Below are positions 33,943 to 42,552 of a DNA stretch of 64,000 nucleotides, piece after piece. Source of the DNA: Streptomyces ortus (GTDB lineage: Bacteria > Actinomycetota > Actinomycetes > Streptomycetales > Streptomycetaceae). The notes below the pieces were generated by a model. It did not search any database, was not told where the DNA came from, and was given only the letters and a program-made list of their open reading frames with translations. The position numbers were made by a program, and so were the translations under genes. The stretch is from the NCBI RefSeq assembly GCF_026341275.1, contig NZ_JAIFZO010000002.1, forward strand, positions 2,891,264-2,955,263, in the 5' to 3' direction. Every line of letters starts with the position of its first letter. Position 1 is the stretch's first letter.

Positions 33943-34833
33943 CTACTGGTCCAGCCCGTCCCAGAACGCGATCAGGGCCTCGGCCGTCTCCGCCGGGCGG
34001 TCCGTGTTGGGGGAGTGCTCGGCTCCGTGGACGATCGTGCGGTGCGCCTCCAGGCGTACGGCCATGTCGTCGAGGAGCGGGACCGGCCAGGTGTCGTCGC
34101 TCTCGCCCGACAGGACGTGCACGGGCAGGCGCAGGGCCGCCAGCTCGGCCACGCGGTCGGGCTCCTCGCACAGCTGCCGCCCCGCCGCGGCGAGCTGAGC
34201 CGGGCTGTTGGCCAGCCAGCGTCGCCTGAGGTCCCGCTGGTCGTCCAGGCCGGCGTCCAGCTCGCCCTCGGCATCCTCCGGCGGGTCGAGCGCCCGGATC
34301 GCCTCCCACACCTGCGCCATGTCCATCACGGTCAGCGCGTCCCGCAGCAGCTTCACCCGCTGCTGCTGGCTGGGGGAGATCTCCGCGGGTCCGGAGGACA
34401 CCAGGGTGAGGGACCGGAAGCGGGCCGGGTCCAGCAGGACGGCCGCGCGGGCGACCTGTCCGCCGAACGAATGGCCCAGCAGGTGGAAACGGTCGCCGCG
34501 GCTGCCGGAGCCACCCGAGCTGGAGGTGAGCGCGTCGAGCTGTGCGAGCACGTCCTGCGCCAACTCGCCCTGTGCGTAAGGGGATTCGTCCTCGCGCGGG
34601 CCCGGTGACTCGTACTGGCCCCGGCCGTCCACCGCGACGGTCCGGTATCCGGCCGCCGCCAGCGGCTCGTGCAGCGAGATGAAGTCCTCCTTGCTCCCCG
34701 TGAACCCCGGCAGCAGCAGCACGGTTCCCTTCACGGGGCTGCCCGCGTCGATCACGGCGAACTCCCCGCGCGCGGTGCCGAGGCGATACGCGCGGGCCCC
34801 GGAGGGCGGGACGAAGGTGAAGGGCCTGCTCAT
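33943..34833 (-). CDS. Alpha/beta hydrolase
   Basis: A 296-residue alpha/beta hydrolase starting at ATG 34833. The nucleophile is S122 in LLGHSFGG; an oxyanion Gly-rich strand LLPGFTGSK precedes it; the acid is probably in VLSGESDDTWPV, and the His in HGAEHSPNTDRPAE. The fold has a short cap domain at about 165-225. A substrate is not predictable. The 5' side has TAGCCT at 7 bases before ATG and an anti-ribosome-site (CCTCCTT) instead of a ribosome site, so the mRNA is probably leaderless. Confidence 0.85.
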   Translation of the reverse strand: MSRPFTFVPPSGARAYRLGTARGEFAVIDAGSPVKGTVLLLPGFTGSKEDFISLHEPLAAAGYRTVAVDGRGQYESPGPREDESPYAQGELAQDVLAQLDALTSSSGGSGSRGDRFHLLGHSFGGQVARAAVLLDPARFRSLTLVSSGPAEISPSQQQRVKLLRDALTVMDMAQVWEAIRALDPPEDAEGELDAGLDDQRDLRRRWLANSPAQLAAAGRQLCEEPDRVAELAALRLPVHVLSGESDDTWPVPLLDDMAVRLEAHRTIVHGAEHSPNTDRPAETAEALIAFWDGLDQ

Positions 34834-34977
34834 GAGAAGGAGGCTATCCGGGCAACCCCACGGGCGGCATACCGGGCGGCACAGCGGTCGGCACAGTGGG
34901 CGGTGGCACCGGGCGTGCGCGACCCCGTCGGGATTCCCGCGTGCCGCGGACCGCCGCCGGGCGTGCCGAGGAACGCC

Positions 34978-35012
34978 GACGGCCCGGCCCCCGCGAGGGG
35001 AACCGGGCCGTC
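34978..35012 (-). terminator. Terminator hairpin of the rhlE-like gene
   Basis: GACGGCCCGG and complement with GC-rich middle; starts 22 bases after the helicase stop. Confidence 0.75.
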
Positions 35013-35033
35013 GAGTGCCGTCGGATGCGGAAC

Positions 35034-37757
35034 TCAGCCCTCCGTGGGCTCGGCGGCGGCAGCGGCCTTGCGCGTACGGCGGCGCGGCTTGGCCTCGGCC
35101 ACGGGTGCGGCCTCGGCCTCGGCCGACTCCGCCACCGACACCGGGGCGGGCGCCTTGGCGGCTGTCTTGGCCGCCGTCTTGCGTGTGCGGCGCGGCTTGA
35201 CCGGAGCCTCGGCGGTGTCCGCCACGGCCTCGGTGGCCTGGGCCGGGATGTCGGCCTCCGCGACCGCGGCCTTGCGGGTGCGGCGGCGGGGCTTCGTCCC
35301 GGTCGCCTCGGCCGTGTCCACGGCGCTCTCCGCCGCCTCCGCGGGTGCGGCAGCCGCTTCCACGGTCGCGACGGCCTTGCGGGTGCGGCGCGGCTTGGTC
35401 ACCGTGGCCGCCGGTGCCTCGGCCGTCGTGCCCTCGGCGGTGTCCACCGCGGTCTCGGCGGCGGCAGCGGCCTTGCGCGTACGGCGGCGCGGCTTGGCCT
35501 CCGCGACGGGTGCCTCTTCCGCCGGGGCCACCGGAGCGGCGGCCGGGGCGACGGGAGCCGCCTCGGCGGTCTCGGCAGCGGTCGCGGTCGCGGCGGCCTT
35601 GCGGGTGCGGCGGCGCGGCTTGGCCTCGGGCTCCTCGGTCGCCTGCGCCGGGATACCGGTCTCGGCGACCGCGGTGACCTCGGCGGACTCGGTGGCCACC
35701 GCCGCCTTACGGGTCCTGCGGCGCGGCTTGGCCTCAGCGGCCTCCGCCGTGTCCAGGGCCGTCTCGGCGGCGGCCGTGGTCTTGGCGGCCGTGGCCTTAC
35801 GGGTGCGCCGCGGCTTGGCCTCGACGACCTCGACCGGGTCGGCGACGGCTTCCACGGGGGTGACGGCCGGCTCGGCGACCGCGGTCTTGCGGGTGCGGCG
35901 GCGGGGCTTGGTCACCACGGCTTCGGCGGCCTCGGCTGCGTCGGGCACGACGGTCGGCTCGGCCACGGGGGCCTCCTCGACGACGGCGGCCTCGGGCTGC
36001 ACGGCCTCCGCCGTACGACGTGTGCGACGGCGGCGCGGCTTGGCCTCGGTGTCCGCCACCGGCTCGGCGACGGGCGCGACGTCCGGTGCGGCAGCCGGTA
36101 CGACGGCCTGCTCCGGGACCTCGACGGCCGCGCCCTCGGCCGTGGCGACCGCGCTCGCGGCTGCCTCCGACCCGGCACCGGCACGCGTACGGCGACGCCG
36201 GCGCGCGCTGCGCGACTCCGTCGCCTGGCCCGGCTCGGTGCTGTCGGCCACGGTCTCCGGTGCGGACGGCACTGCCGTCTGCGCCGTGTTCTGCGACTCC
36301 ACGGCGTCGAGCGCCGCGCCGTTGCGCGTACGGCGACGGCGGCGCGGGGTCCGCTCCGAACGATCACGATCACGATCCCGGTCGCGACTGCGGTCCCGGT
36401 CCCGGTCGCGCTCGGCGGCAGGGGCCGGACCCGCCGCGGGGCGGCCACCGCGGCCACCGCGGGCGCCACGCCCACCGGTCTCGCCGAGGTCCTCGACGAC
36501 CTCGGCCGACAGACCGGCACGGGTGCGCTCGGAACGCGGCAGGACACCCTTGGTGCCGGCCGGGATCTTCAGCTCCTCGAAGAGGTGCGGGGACGTGGAG
36601 TACGTCTCCGGCGGGTCGTTGAAGCCGAGGTTCAGCGCCTTGTTGATGAGCTGCCAGCGCGGGATGTCGTCCCAGTCGACGAGGGTGATCGCGATGCCCT
36701 TGGCACCCGCGCGGCCCGTACGGCCGATGCGGTGCAGGTACGTCTTCTCGTCCTCGGGGGACTGGTAGTTGATGACGTGCGTGACGCCCTCGACGTCGAT
36801 GCCGCGCGCGGCCACGTCGGTGCAGACGAGCACGTCCACCTTGCCGTTGCGGAACGCGCGCAGCGCCTGCTCGCGCGCGCCCTGGCCGAGGTCGCCGTGG
36901 ACCGCGCCGGAGGCGAACCCGCGCTGCTGCAGCTGGTCGGCGAGGTCCGCCGCGGTGCGCTTGGTGCGGCAGAAGACCATCGCGAGACCACGGCCGTCGG
37001 CCTGCAGTATCCGCGAGACCAGCTCGGGCTTGTCCATGTTGTGCGCGCGGTAGATGTGCTGCTTGGTGTTCGCGACCGTCGCGCCGACGTCGTCCGGCTC
37101 GGAGGCGCGGATGTGTGTGGGCTGCGACATGTAGCGGCGCGCGAGGCCGATGACCGCGCCCGGCATGGTGGCCGAGAACAGCATCGTCTGGCGGCGTACC
37201 GGCAGCATGTTCATGATCTTCTCGACGTCGGGCAGGAAGCCCAGGTCGAGCATCTCGTCGGCCTCGTCGAGGACGAGGGCGCGCACGTGCTTGAGGTTGA
37301 GCTTCTTCTGGCCCGCGAGGTCGAGGAGCCGGCCCGGGGTGCCGACGACGACGTCGATGCCCTTCTTCAGGGCCTCGACCTGAGGCTCGTACGCCCGGCC
37401 GCCGTAGATGGCGAGAACGCGGACGTTACGGACCTTGCCGGCCGTCAGCAGGTCGTTCGTGACCTGGGTGCAGAGCTCGCGCGTCGGGACGACGACCAGG
37501 GCCTGCGGGGCGTCGGTGAGCTGCTCGGGCTGGGCCCGGCCCGCCTCGACGTCCGCGGGGACGGTCACGCGCTCGAGGAGCGGGAGGCCGAAACCCAGCG
37601 TCTTGCCGGTGCCGGTCTTGGCCTGGCCGATGACGTCGTTGCCCGCGAGGGCGACGGGGAGCGTCATCTCCTGGATGGGAAAGGGCTTCGTGATGCCGAC
37701 GGCCTCAAGGGCCTCGGCAGTCTCGGGAAGGATCCCGAGGTCTCGGAAAGTAGTCAG
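35034..37757 (-). CDS. rhlE: DEAD-box RNA helicase (RhlE/CsdA-like) with long basic-repeat tail; CTG start
   Basis: A 907-residue helicase. Residues 1-390 are the helicase core: AKTGTGKT (46-53), PTRELCTQ, VVGTPGRLLDL, DEAD (164-167), SAT (195-197), FCRTKRTA and HRIGRTGRAG. The tail of about 510 residues alternates basic KPRR(R)TRK motifs (about ten copies) with Ala/Glu/Val-rich acidic linkers. The start is CTG 37757: AAGAGG lies 8 bases upstream, and MTTFRDLGIL is the family's N-terminus. The only standard upstream start is GTG 37868, without a ribosome site and with unlikely residues. It should unwind RNA in ribosome assembly or mRNA decay. In mycobacteria, rhlE is beside the same ferritin-like gene. 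Confidence 0.85.
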   Translation of the reverse strand: MTTFRDLGILPETAEALEAVGITKPFPIQEMTLPVALAGNDVIGQAKTGTGKTLGFGLPLLERVTVPADVEAGRAQPEQLTDAPQALVVVPTRELCTQVTNDLLTAGKVRNVRVLAIYGGRAYEPQVEALKKGIDVVVGTPGRLLDLAGQKKLNLKHVRALVLDEADEMLDLGFLPDVEKIMNMLPVRRQTMLFSATMPGAVIGLARRYMSQPTHIRASEPDDVGATVANTKQHIYRAHNMDKPELVSRILQADGRGLAMVFCRTKRTAADLADQLQQRGFASGAVHGDLGQGAREQALRAFRNGKVDVLVCTDVAARGIDVEGVTHVINYQSPEDEKTYLHRIGRTGRAGAKGIAITLVDWDDIPRWQLINKALNLGFNDPPETYSTSPHLFEELKIPAGTKGVLPRSERTRAGLSAEVVEDLGETGGRGARGGRGGRPAAGPAPAAERDRDRDRSRDRDRDRDRSERTPRRRRRTRNGAALDAVESQNTAQTAVPSAPETVADSTEPGQATESRSARRRRRTRAGAGSEAAASAVATAEGAAVEVPEQAVVPAAAPDVAPVAEPVADTEAKPRRRRTRRTAEAVQPEAAVVEEAPVAEPTVVPDAAEAAEAVVTKPRRRTRKTAVAEPAVTPVEAVADPVEVVEAKPRRTRKATAAKTTAAAETALDTAEAAEAKPRRRTRKAAVATESAEVTAVAETGIPAQATEEPEAKPRRRTRKAAATATAAETAEAAPVAPAAAPVAPAEEAPVAEAKPRRRTRKAAAAAETAVDTAEGTTAEAPAATVTKPRRTRKAVATVEAAAAPAEAAESAVDTAEATGTKPRRRTRKAAVAEADIPAQATEAVADTAEAPVKPRRTRKTAAKTAAKAPAPVSVAESAEAEAAPVAEAKPRRRTRKAAAAAEPTEG

Positions 37758-38149
37758 GGTGCTGCCTCTTCTGTGTACGCGGTGCGAGGCGAGCGCGGGG
37801 GTCGTGTCGGGGACCGTGCCGGGGACGTCGGCCGCTATTGACCAGCGGCCGGGGTGGCATGGGACCACTGCCGACGCTCAAGCGTTCGTACCGCTGAGGG
37901 TCTCCCTCCGGATGCCGTACGCATGGAGCCGTACGGGCTGGGAGGGCTGTCGGGTCGGAGCCGATCGGGCCACCGACCGGGCATCCTCATTCGTGCGGAT
38001 CCGCCGAGTCACGTAGATCAACTCAGCGAGCGCATTACCACCATACCCCGGATCCGCGCATATGCGATGGCCGATTTGGTCACGTAGCCGGTGTCACACT
38101 GATTGACCAGGGCCTTACGCCGTGCGGCGAGCGGGCTATTGTGCGCTTC
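37758..38149. other. Gap of 392 bases, divergent region of helicase and ferritin-like genes
   Basis: AT-richer than the surroundings, with the helicase's leader on the minus side and a leaderless promoter at 38137-38142 on the plus side. No extra gene or hairpin seen. Confidence 0.5.
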
Positions 38150-38887
38150 ATGACGACGCCAGCCAAATCTTCCGACGCACCCGCCGAACCCACCGGAGTC
38201 GCCGCCCAGGACTGGGCCCAGGCTTCCGTGGACCCCCAGTACCGTGCCGCGGTCGTGGACCTGATCGGCGCGCTCGCGTACGGGGAGCTGGCGGCGTTCG
38301 AGCGGCTCGCGGAGGACGCCAAACTGGCGCCGACGCTCGGGGACAAGGCGGAGCTGGCGAAGATGGCCTCGGCCGAGTTCCACCACTTCGAGCAGTTGCG
38401 GGCCCGGCTGACCGAGATCGGGGCGGAGCCGACGCAGGCGATGGAGCCGTTCGTCGCCGCGCTCGACGGGTTCCACAAGCAGACCGCGCCGTCGGACTGG
38501 CTGGAAGGGCTCGTGAAGGCGTACGTCGGCGACTCGATCGCCAGTGACTTCTACCGGGAGGTCGCGGCGCGGCTCGACGCCGATACGCGGCAGCTCGTGC
38601 TGGCCGTTCTGGACGACACGGGGCATGCGTCGTTCGCCATCGAGAAGGTGCGGGCCGCCATCGACGCGGATCCGCGCGTGGGTGGGCGGCTCGCCCTGTG
38701 GGCGCGGCGGTTGATGGGGGAGGCGCTGTCGCAGTCCCAGCGGGTGGTCGCGGACCGGGACGCGTTGTCGACGATGCTCGTCGGCGGGGTCGCGGACGGG
38801 TTCGACCTCGCGGAGGTGGGGCGGATGTTCTCCCGGATCACGGAAGCGCACACGAAGAGGATGGCGGCGCTGGGGTTGGCCGCCTGA
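38150..38887 (+). CDS. Ferritin-like domain protein (Rv3210c-like)
   Basis: A 245-residue four-helix-bundle protein starting at ATG 38150. TATTGT sits 7 bases upstream and no ribosome site is seen. EHHFEQLRARL-like (ASAEFHHFEQLRARL) has the Glu-x-x-His diiron pair; a second pair is likely in HASFAIEKV or in GDSIASDFY. The family is related to MiaE tRNA hydroxylases and to other ferritin-like proteins. A diiron oxidase or metal-storage function is inferred. It is divergent from rhlE, as in mycobacteria, and is followed by the tandem repeat array. Confidence 0.78.
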   Translation: MTTPAKSSDAPAEPTGVAAQDWAQASVDPQYRAAVVDLIGALAYGELAAFERLAEDAKLAPTLGDKAELAKMASAEFHHFEQLRARLTEIGAEPTQAMEPFVAALDGFHKQTAPSDWLEGLVKAYVGDSIASDFYREVAARLDADTRQLVLAVLDDTGHASFAIEKVRAAIDADPRVGGRLALWARRLMGEALSQSQRVVADRDALSTMLVGGVADGFDLAEVGRMFSRITEAHTKRMAALGLAA

Positions 38888-39311
38888 GCGGTTGCCCCTT
38901 CCGGGGCGGGGGTGATGCGGGGCTGCGGGCCGGCGGGGCCGGATTGCGCCGTTCCCCGCGCCCCTTCGGGCCTGCGAGGCTCTTGGTGTTCGTCCGGCTG
39001 CCCGTGGGACCTTGTGCGCCGTTCCCCGCGCCCCTTGAGGGCCCCTGCGTGGGGCCCCGGCCCTGGGGTCGTCTGGCGGGCGGTAAGGGCTGTGCGCCGT
39101 TCCCCGCGCGGGTTGAGGGGCTGGGGGCGTCTGGGTGAGCGGGTGCGGGTTGTGGGGTGATGCGCAGTTCCCCGCGCCCCTTGGGGGGCCTGCCTGGGGC
39201 CCTTGATTTTTACGTGCGGGCGGTAAGAGCTTTGCGCCGTTCCCCGCGCCCCTTCGGGGGCCTGACCGAGGCGCCTGTGCGCCCTTCCCCGCGGTCGTTA
39301 GTCGTCGGGTT
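38888..39311. other. Gap of 424 bases holding a tandem repeat array
   Basis: Six copies of the GTTCCCCGCGCCCC repeat at roughly 70-base period occupy most of it. No gene is evident. Confidence 0.75.
38946..39293. repeat. Tandem array of six GTTCCCCGCGCCCC elements
   Basis: Starts at 38946, 39016, 39094, 39162, 39234 and 39279, with most spacings 68-78 bases, and similar G/T-rich spacers (GGGGGCCTG, GGGCGGTAAG). The last is truncated. It is not a CRISPR: the spacers are not unique and are repeat-like. Confidence 0.85.
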
Positions 39312-39584
39312 TCAGACCGTTGCCGAGTGGTGGTGGCGGAGTCTTCCCGCGGGGCGTAGGAGCAGGGAGACGGAGGCCGCGGCCACGGCTGCCGCGCCCA
39401 GCATCACCGGCAGGAAGCCGACGGAACCCAGCGCGGTGTGGGTCAGAAAGGCTCCGAAAAGGCCGCCCGCGACGCCCGTCGGGACGACGATCCTGCGGAC
39501 CGGCAGGCGGTGCGGCAGGCGGTACGCCGCCGCCAGGGCCAGTGCCAGACCGAGGATGGCCGAGCCGAGCGCTTCCAAGAACAT
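39312..39584 (-). CDS. Small membrane protein
   Basis: A 90-residue protein starting at ATG 39584 with GGAAGGGA upstream. Three membrane helices (about 5-22, 32-52, 58-80) are separated by short polar turns; the C-terminus is basic (RLRHHHSA). No family is recognised; the length and pattern fit small DUF-type membrane proteins of actinobacteria. It is minus strand, on the far side of DUF3107 and its terminator. Confidence 0.65.
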   Translation of the reverse strand: MFLEALGSAILGLALALAAAYRLPHRLPVRRIVVPTGVAGGLFGAFLTHTALGSVGFLPVMLGAAAVAAASVSLLLRPAGRLRHHHSATV

Positions 39585-39761
39585 GAGGGGGTCCCTTCCG
39601 CACGGCTGTGTGCACTTCGGTCGTAGCCCGTCATACCCGTGACCTGCGGAATGCAACCCTCCCGTGTGGATGAGTTGTGCTCCATCTGTGAAGCGCGGAC
39701 GGGAGGTAGGGGTGAGCCGCAGACAGGTGACGCGGTGGACGCGGAACAGGGCGCGCATGGC

Positions 39762-39800
39762 GAAGGGGCCCGGTGGCCGACGGCCTCCGGACCCCTCTTC
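39762..39800 (-). terminator. Terminator hairpin of DUF3107 gene
   Basis: Arms GAAGGGGCCCGGTGGCCG and CCTCCGGACCCCTCTTC, partly mismatched, 33 bases past the stop. Confidence 0.65.
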
Positions 39801-39832
39801 CACGCTCTGCGGCGCGCCCTGCGTCCTACGCC

Positions 39833-40060
39833 CTACAGCGCGCTGAAGCCCACCTTGCGGGCCGTCGGCTCGCCGAGCTCCACGTAGGCGAGGCGGTCCG
39901 CCGGTACCAGGACCTTGCGGCCGTGGTCGTCCACCAGGCTGAGCAGCTGCGACTTGCCTGCCAGCGCCTCGGACACCGCGCGCTCGACCTCTTCCGGGGT
40001 CTGACCGCTCTCCAGAACGATCTCGCGGGGCGCGTGCTGCACGCCGATCTTGACCTCCAC
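39833..40060 (-). CDS. DUF3107 small protein
   Basis: A 75-residue protein starting at GTG 40060 with GGAGGG 8 bases upstream. VEVKIGVQHAPREIVLES and the end RLAYVELGEPTARKVGF are the DUF3107 signatures. It is acidic, without membrane segments. In mycobacteria it is called TB9.4 (Rv3208A) and lies next to a TetR gene, exactly as here (memory). It is a good marker of the block order. It is transcribed with the TetR gene upstream at 40231, separated by 170 bases. Confidence 0.85.
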   Translation of the reverse strand: MEVKIGVQHAPREIVLESGQTPEEVERAVSEALAGKSQLLSLVDDHGRKVLVPADRLAYVELGEPTARKVGFSAL

Positions 40061-40230
40061 GGCTATGTCCCTCCGACGGTCACTGATGTGCGCGTATCTC
40101 CGCGCCGTACGCAGCACACATTAGCCCGGTGAGGGGACGCGCACGCTCCGCCCGAGAACGCCAGGAGCGAACACCTCGTGGGAACAAAGTGGCGGTCGCC
40201 ACCGACGCGCGTGCGCGGGACCGGCCCCGG

Positions 40231-40872
40231 TCAGTGTTGCTCGACGCCGTGCAGGGGGAAACCGGCGATGCCCCGCCACGCCAGCGACGTCAGCAGCTGC
40301 ACCGCCTGCTCGCGGGGCACGCTGCGGTCGCTGTGCAGCCACGAGCGGGCCACCACCTGGGCGAGTCCGCCGAGCCCCGACGCGAGCAGCATGGACTCGG
40401 CCTTGGACAGACCGGTGTCCTCCGCGATCACCTCGCAGATCGCCTCCGCGCACTCGAACGTGACCTTGTCGACCCGCTCGCGCACCGCGGGCTCGTTCGT
40501 CAGGTCCGACTCGAAGACCAGCCGGAAGGCGCCGCCCTCGTCCTCCACGTACGCGAAGTAGGCGTCCATGGTGGCCCGTACGCGCAGGCTGTTGTCCGAG
40601 GTGGACGCCAGCGCTGTCCGTACCGCGAGCAGCAGGGACTCGCAGTGCTGGTCCAGCAGGGCGAGGTAGAGGTCCAGCTTGCCGGGGAAGTGCTGGTAGA
40701 GCACCGGCTTGCTGACGCCCGCGCGTTCGGCGATGTCGTCCATCGCGGCCGAGTGATATCCCTGCGCAACGAACACTTCCTGGGCGGCGCCGAGGAGCTG
40801 GTTGCGTCGGGCACGGCGCGGCAGGCGTGTGCCCCGCGGGCGTGCCGCCTCTGTCTGCTCGATGGCTGTCAC
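40231..40872 (-). CDS. TetR/AcrR-family transcriptional regulator
   Basis: A 213-residue regulator starting at GTG 40872, with GGGAGG five bases upstream. The DNA-binding helix-turn-helix is DDIAERAGVSKPVLYQHFPGK (residues about 45-65). The C-terminal ligand domain includes CESLLLAVRTALAS and ASGLGGLAQVVARSWL. In mycobacteria the counterpart is Rv3208. Targets may be its own promoter, the neighbouring DUF3107 or rhlE region; the ligand is unknown. Confidence 0.88.
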   Translation of the reverse strand: MTAIEQTEAARPRGTRLPRRARRNQLLGAAQEVFVAQGYHSAAMDDIAERAGVSKPVLYQHFPGKLDLYLALLDQHCESLLLAVRTALASTSDNSLRVRATMDAYFAYVEDEGGAFRLVFESDLTNEPAVRERVDKVTFECAEAICEVIAEDTGLSKAESMLLASGLGGLAQVVARSWLHSDRSVPREQAVQLLTSLAWRGIAGFPLHGVEQH

Positions 40873-41122
40873 GCCGCCTCCCAAAATCGTCCACATGCGG
40901 TGAGCGCCGCGCGGCCATCGTACTTTTCGGTAACCGTGGTGTGCGCGGTGCGAGCGGAGAATTTCACGGACCGGACGCCCGTGAACCGTGCAGATCGCGC
41001 CATAGCGGGTCATGGCGGGCCAACGGGTTTCCGCGGGATTCCCGCGGGATTCCCGCGGGGCCGCTGATCCCGATCCCGATCCCGATCCCGATCCCGATCC
41101 CGGTACCGGTACCGGGACGGAT
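40873..41122. other. Intergenic with short tandem repeats
   Basis: Two and a half copies of an 11-bp GGGATTCCCGC unit (about 41030-41060) and six perfect GATCCC hexamers at 41066-41101. The TetR promoter probably lies at the left end. Confidence 0.6.
41066..41101. repeat. (GATCCC)6 perfect tandem hexamers
   Basis: Six identical units with no interruption, next to a GGTACC palindrome repeat at 41102-41114. Confidence 0.85.
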
Positions 41123-41374
41123 TCACCGATAGTCGTCCTCGTCCAGTTCCACGACTCTCGCCTGTTCGGCGAGGTCCGCCTCGCTGGCGCTGTCCGGGTC
41201 CGCGTCCGTCAGCGGGTCGTCCCGCCGGGGTGCGAGATCCGTCCGCTGTTCGGCGGCATCGGCCTCGGGGGCCTCCACGTCGACCTCGGTCGCGCCGGTG
41301 TCGTCCGTGTCCTCGAAAGCCTCGGGGTCGGTGGGGTCGGTGGGGTCGGTGAGGTCGGTGGGGTCGACAGTCAT
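41123..41374 (-). CDS. Acidic small protein with DPT repeats
   Basis: An 83-residue protein starting at ATG 41374, with AAGAGGA upstream. The start reads MTVDPTDLTDPTDPTDP, encoded by a 9-bp tandem (GGTCGGTGG on the plus strand). The remainder is highly acidic (Asp/Glu about a third of residues) with no hydrophobic core, so it is probably disordered. Function unknown. It is divergent from the alpha/beta hydrolase at 41546. The repeat-bearing N-terminus may be polymorphic. Confidence 0.6.
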   Translation of the reverse strand: MTVDPTDLTDPTDPTDPEAFEDTDDTGATEVDVEAPEADAAEQRTDLAPRRDDPLTDADPDSASEADLAEQARVVELDEDDYR

Positions 41375-41545
41375 GAGTCCTCTTCCCGAGCGGTGCGTGT
41401 GCGTTCTTGCGCCGGTACGAGTGCCCTCGTTCACGAAGCCTATGAGACCCGGAATGGGGCCGCTACGCGATCCGGCCGGGCCGGGGCCCATTCCTGTGAC
41501 GGCGAACACATGATCCAGCGCGTGATCGTCTCGTAACATTGCCGC

Positions 41546-42544
41546 ATGTCTTCGACCGAACTGCCGTCAGTGCTGGCCACCTCCGTCGCGCCGAAGGTCA
41601 GTTCCGTCAGGGTGGCGGCGGGGGAGCGGCTGCGCACGGTCGGGCTCCCCGGGATCACGCTGACGGTCCGTTCGAGGCCGCCGGCCGTCGAGGGACTGCC
41701 GCCCGCGCTGTACGTGCACGGGCTCGGCGGTTCCTCGCAGAACTGGTCCGCGCTCATGCCGCTCCTGGACGGCCTCGTGGACAGCGAGGCCATCGATCTG
41801 CCGGGCTTCGGCGACTCGCCGCCGCCGGACGACGGCGACTACTCGGTGACCGGACACGCCCGCGCGGTCATCCGCTATCTCGACGCGGCCGAGCGGGGAC
41901 CCGTCCACCTCTTCGGGAACTCGCTGGGCGGCGCGGTCTCGACGCGCGTGGCCGCCGTACGCCCCGATCTCGTCCGCACGCTCACGCTCGTCTCGCCCGC
42001 GCTTCCGGAACTGCGGGTGCAGCGCAGCGCGGTCCCGACGGCGCTGCTCGCCCTGCCCGGGGTGGCGGCCCTGTTCACCAGCTTCACCAAGGGATGGACC
42101 GCCGAGCAGCGGGTGCGGGGGGTCACCGCGCTCTGTTACGGGGATCCGGGCATGGTGACGCCGGAAGGATTTCGCAACGCGGTCGAGGAGATGGAGCGGC
42201 GGCTCGCCCTTCCGTACTTCTGGGACGTCATGGCGCGCTCGGCGCGAGGCATCGTGAACGCGTACACGCTGGGTGGCCAGCACGGACTGTGGCGCCAGGC
42301 CGAGCGGGTGCTCGCGCCTACACTGCTCGTCTACGGGGGCCGCGACCAGCTCGTCTCGTACCGTATGGCTCAGCGCGCGGCGCGTGCGTTCAGGGACTCG
42401 CGGTTGCTGACGTTGCCTGACGCGGGACATGTGGCGATGATGGAGTACCCGGAGACCATGGCCACGGCCTTCCGCGAACTCCTCGCGGACACAGGCAAGT
42501 TGACCGACAGCGGCGCTATCGGTGCTACCGGCGCGAGGAGCTGA
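41546..42544 (+). CDS. Alpha/beta hydrolase
   Basis: A 332-residue alpha/beta hydrolase with the nucleophile S126 in LFGNSLGGAVS, the oxyanion strand YVHGLGGSSQNWSAL, and likely Asp/His in VYGGRDQLVS and DAGHVAMMEYPE. TAACAT lies 6 bases before the ATG and no ribosome site is seen: probably leaderless. The last 20 residues (TDSGAIGATGARS) are low-complexity. It lies 8 bases before the DUF3152 GTG, so the two are cotranscribed. The substrate is unknown. Confidence 0.85.
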   Translation: MSSTELPSVLATSVAPKVSSVRVAAGERLRTVGLPGITLTVRSRPPAVEGLPPALYVHGLGGSSQNWSALMPLLDGLVDSEAIDLPGFGDSPPPDDGDYSVTGHARAVIRYLDAAERGPVHLFGNSLGGAVSTRVAAVRPDLVRTLTLVSPALPELRVQRSAVPTALLALPGVAALFTSFTKGWTAEQRVRGVTALCYGDPGMVTPEGFRNAVEEMERRLALPYFWDVMARSARGIVNAYTLGGQHGLWRQAERVLAPTLLVYGGRDQLVSYRMAQRAARAFRDSRLLTLPDAGHVAMMEYPETMATAFRELLADTGKLTDSGAIGATGARS

Positions 42545-42552
42545 AGCGGGAC

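Noticed and set aside
38946..39293. CRISPR array
   Set aside because: The repeats are only about 20 bp, spacers of about 50 bp are similar to each other, and no cas genes are present.
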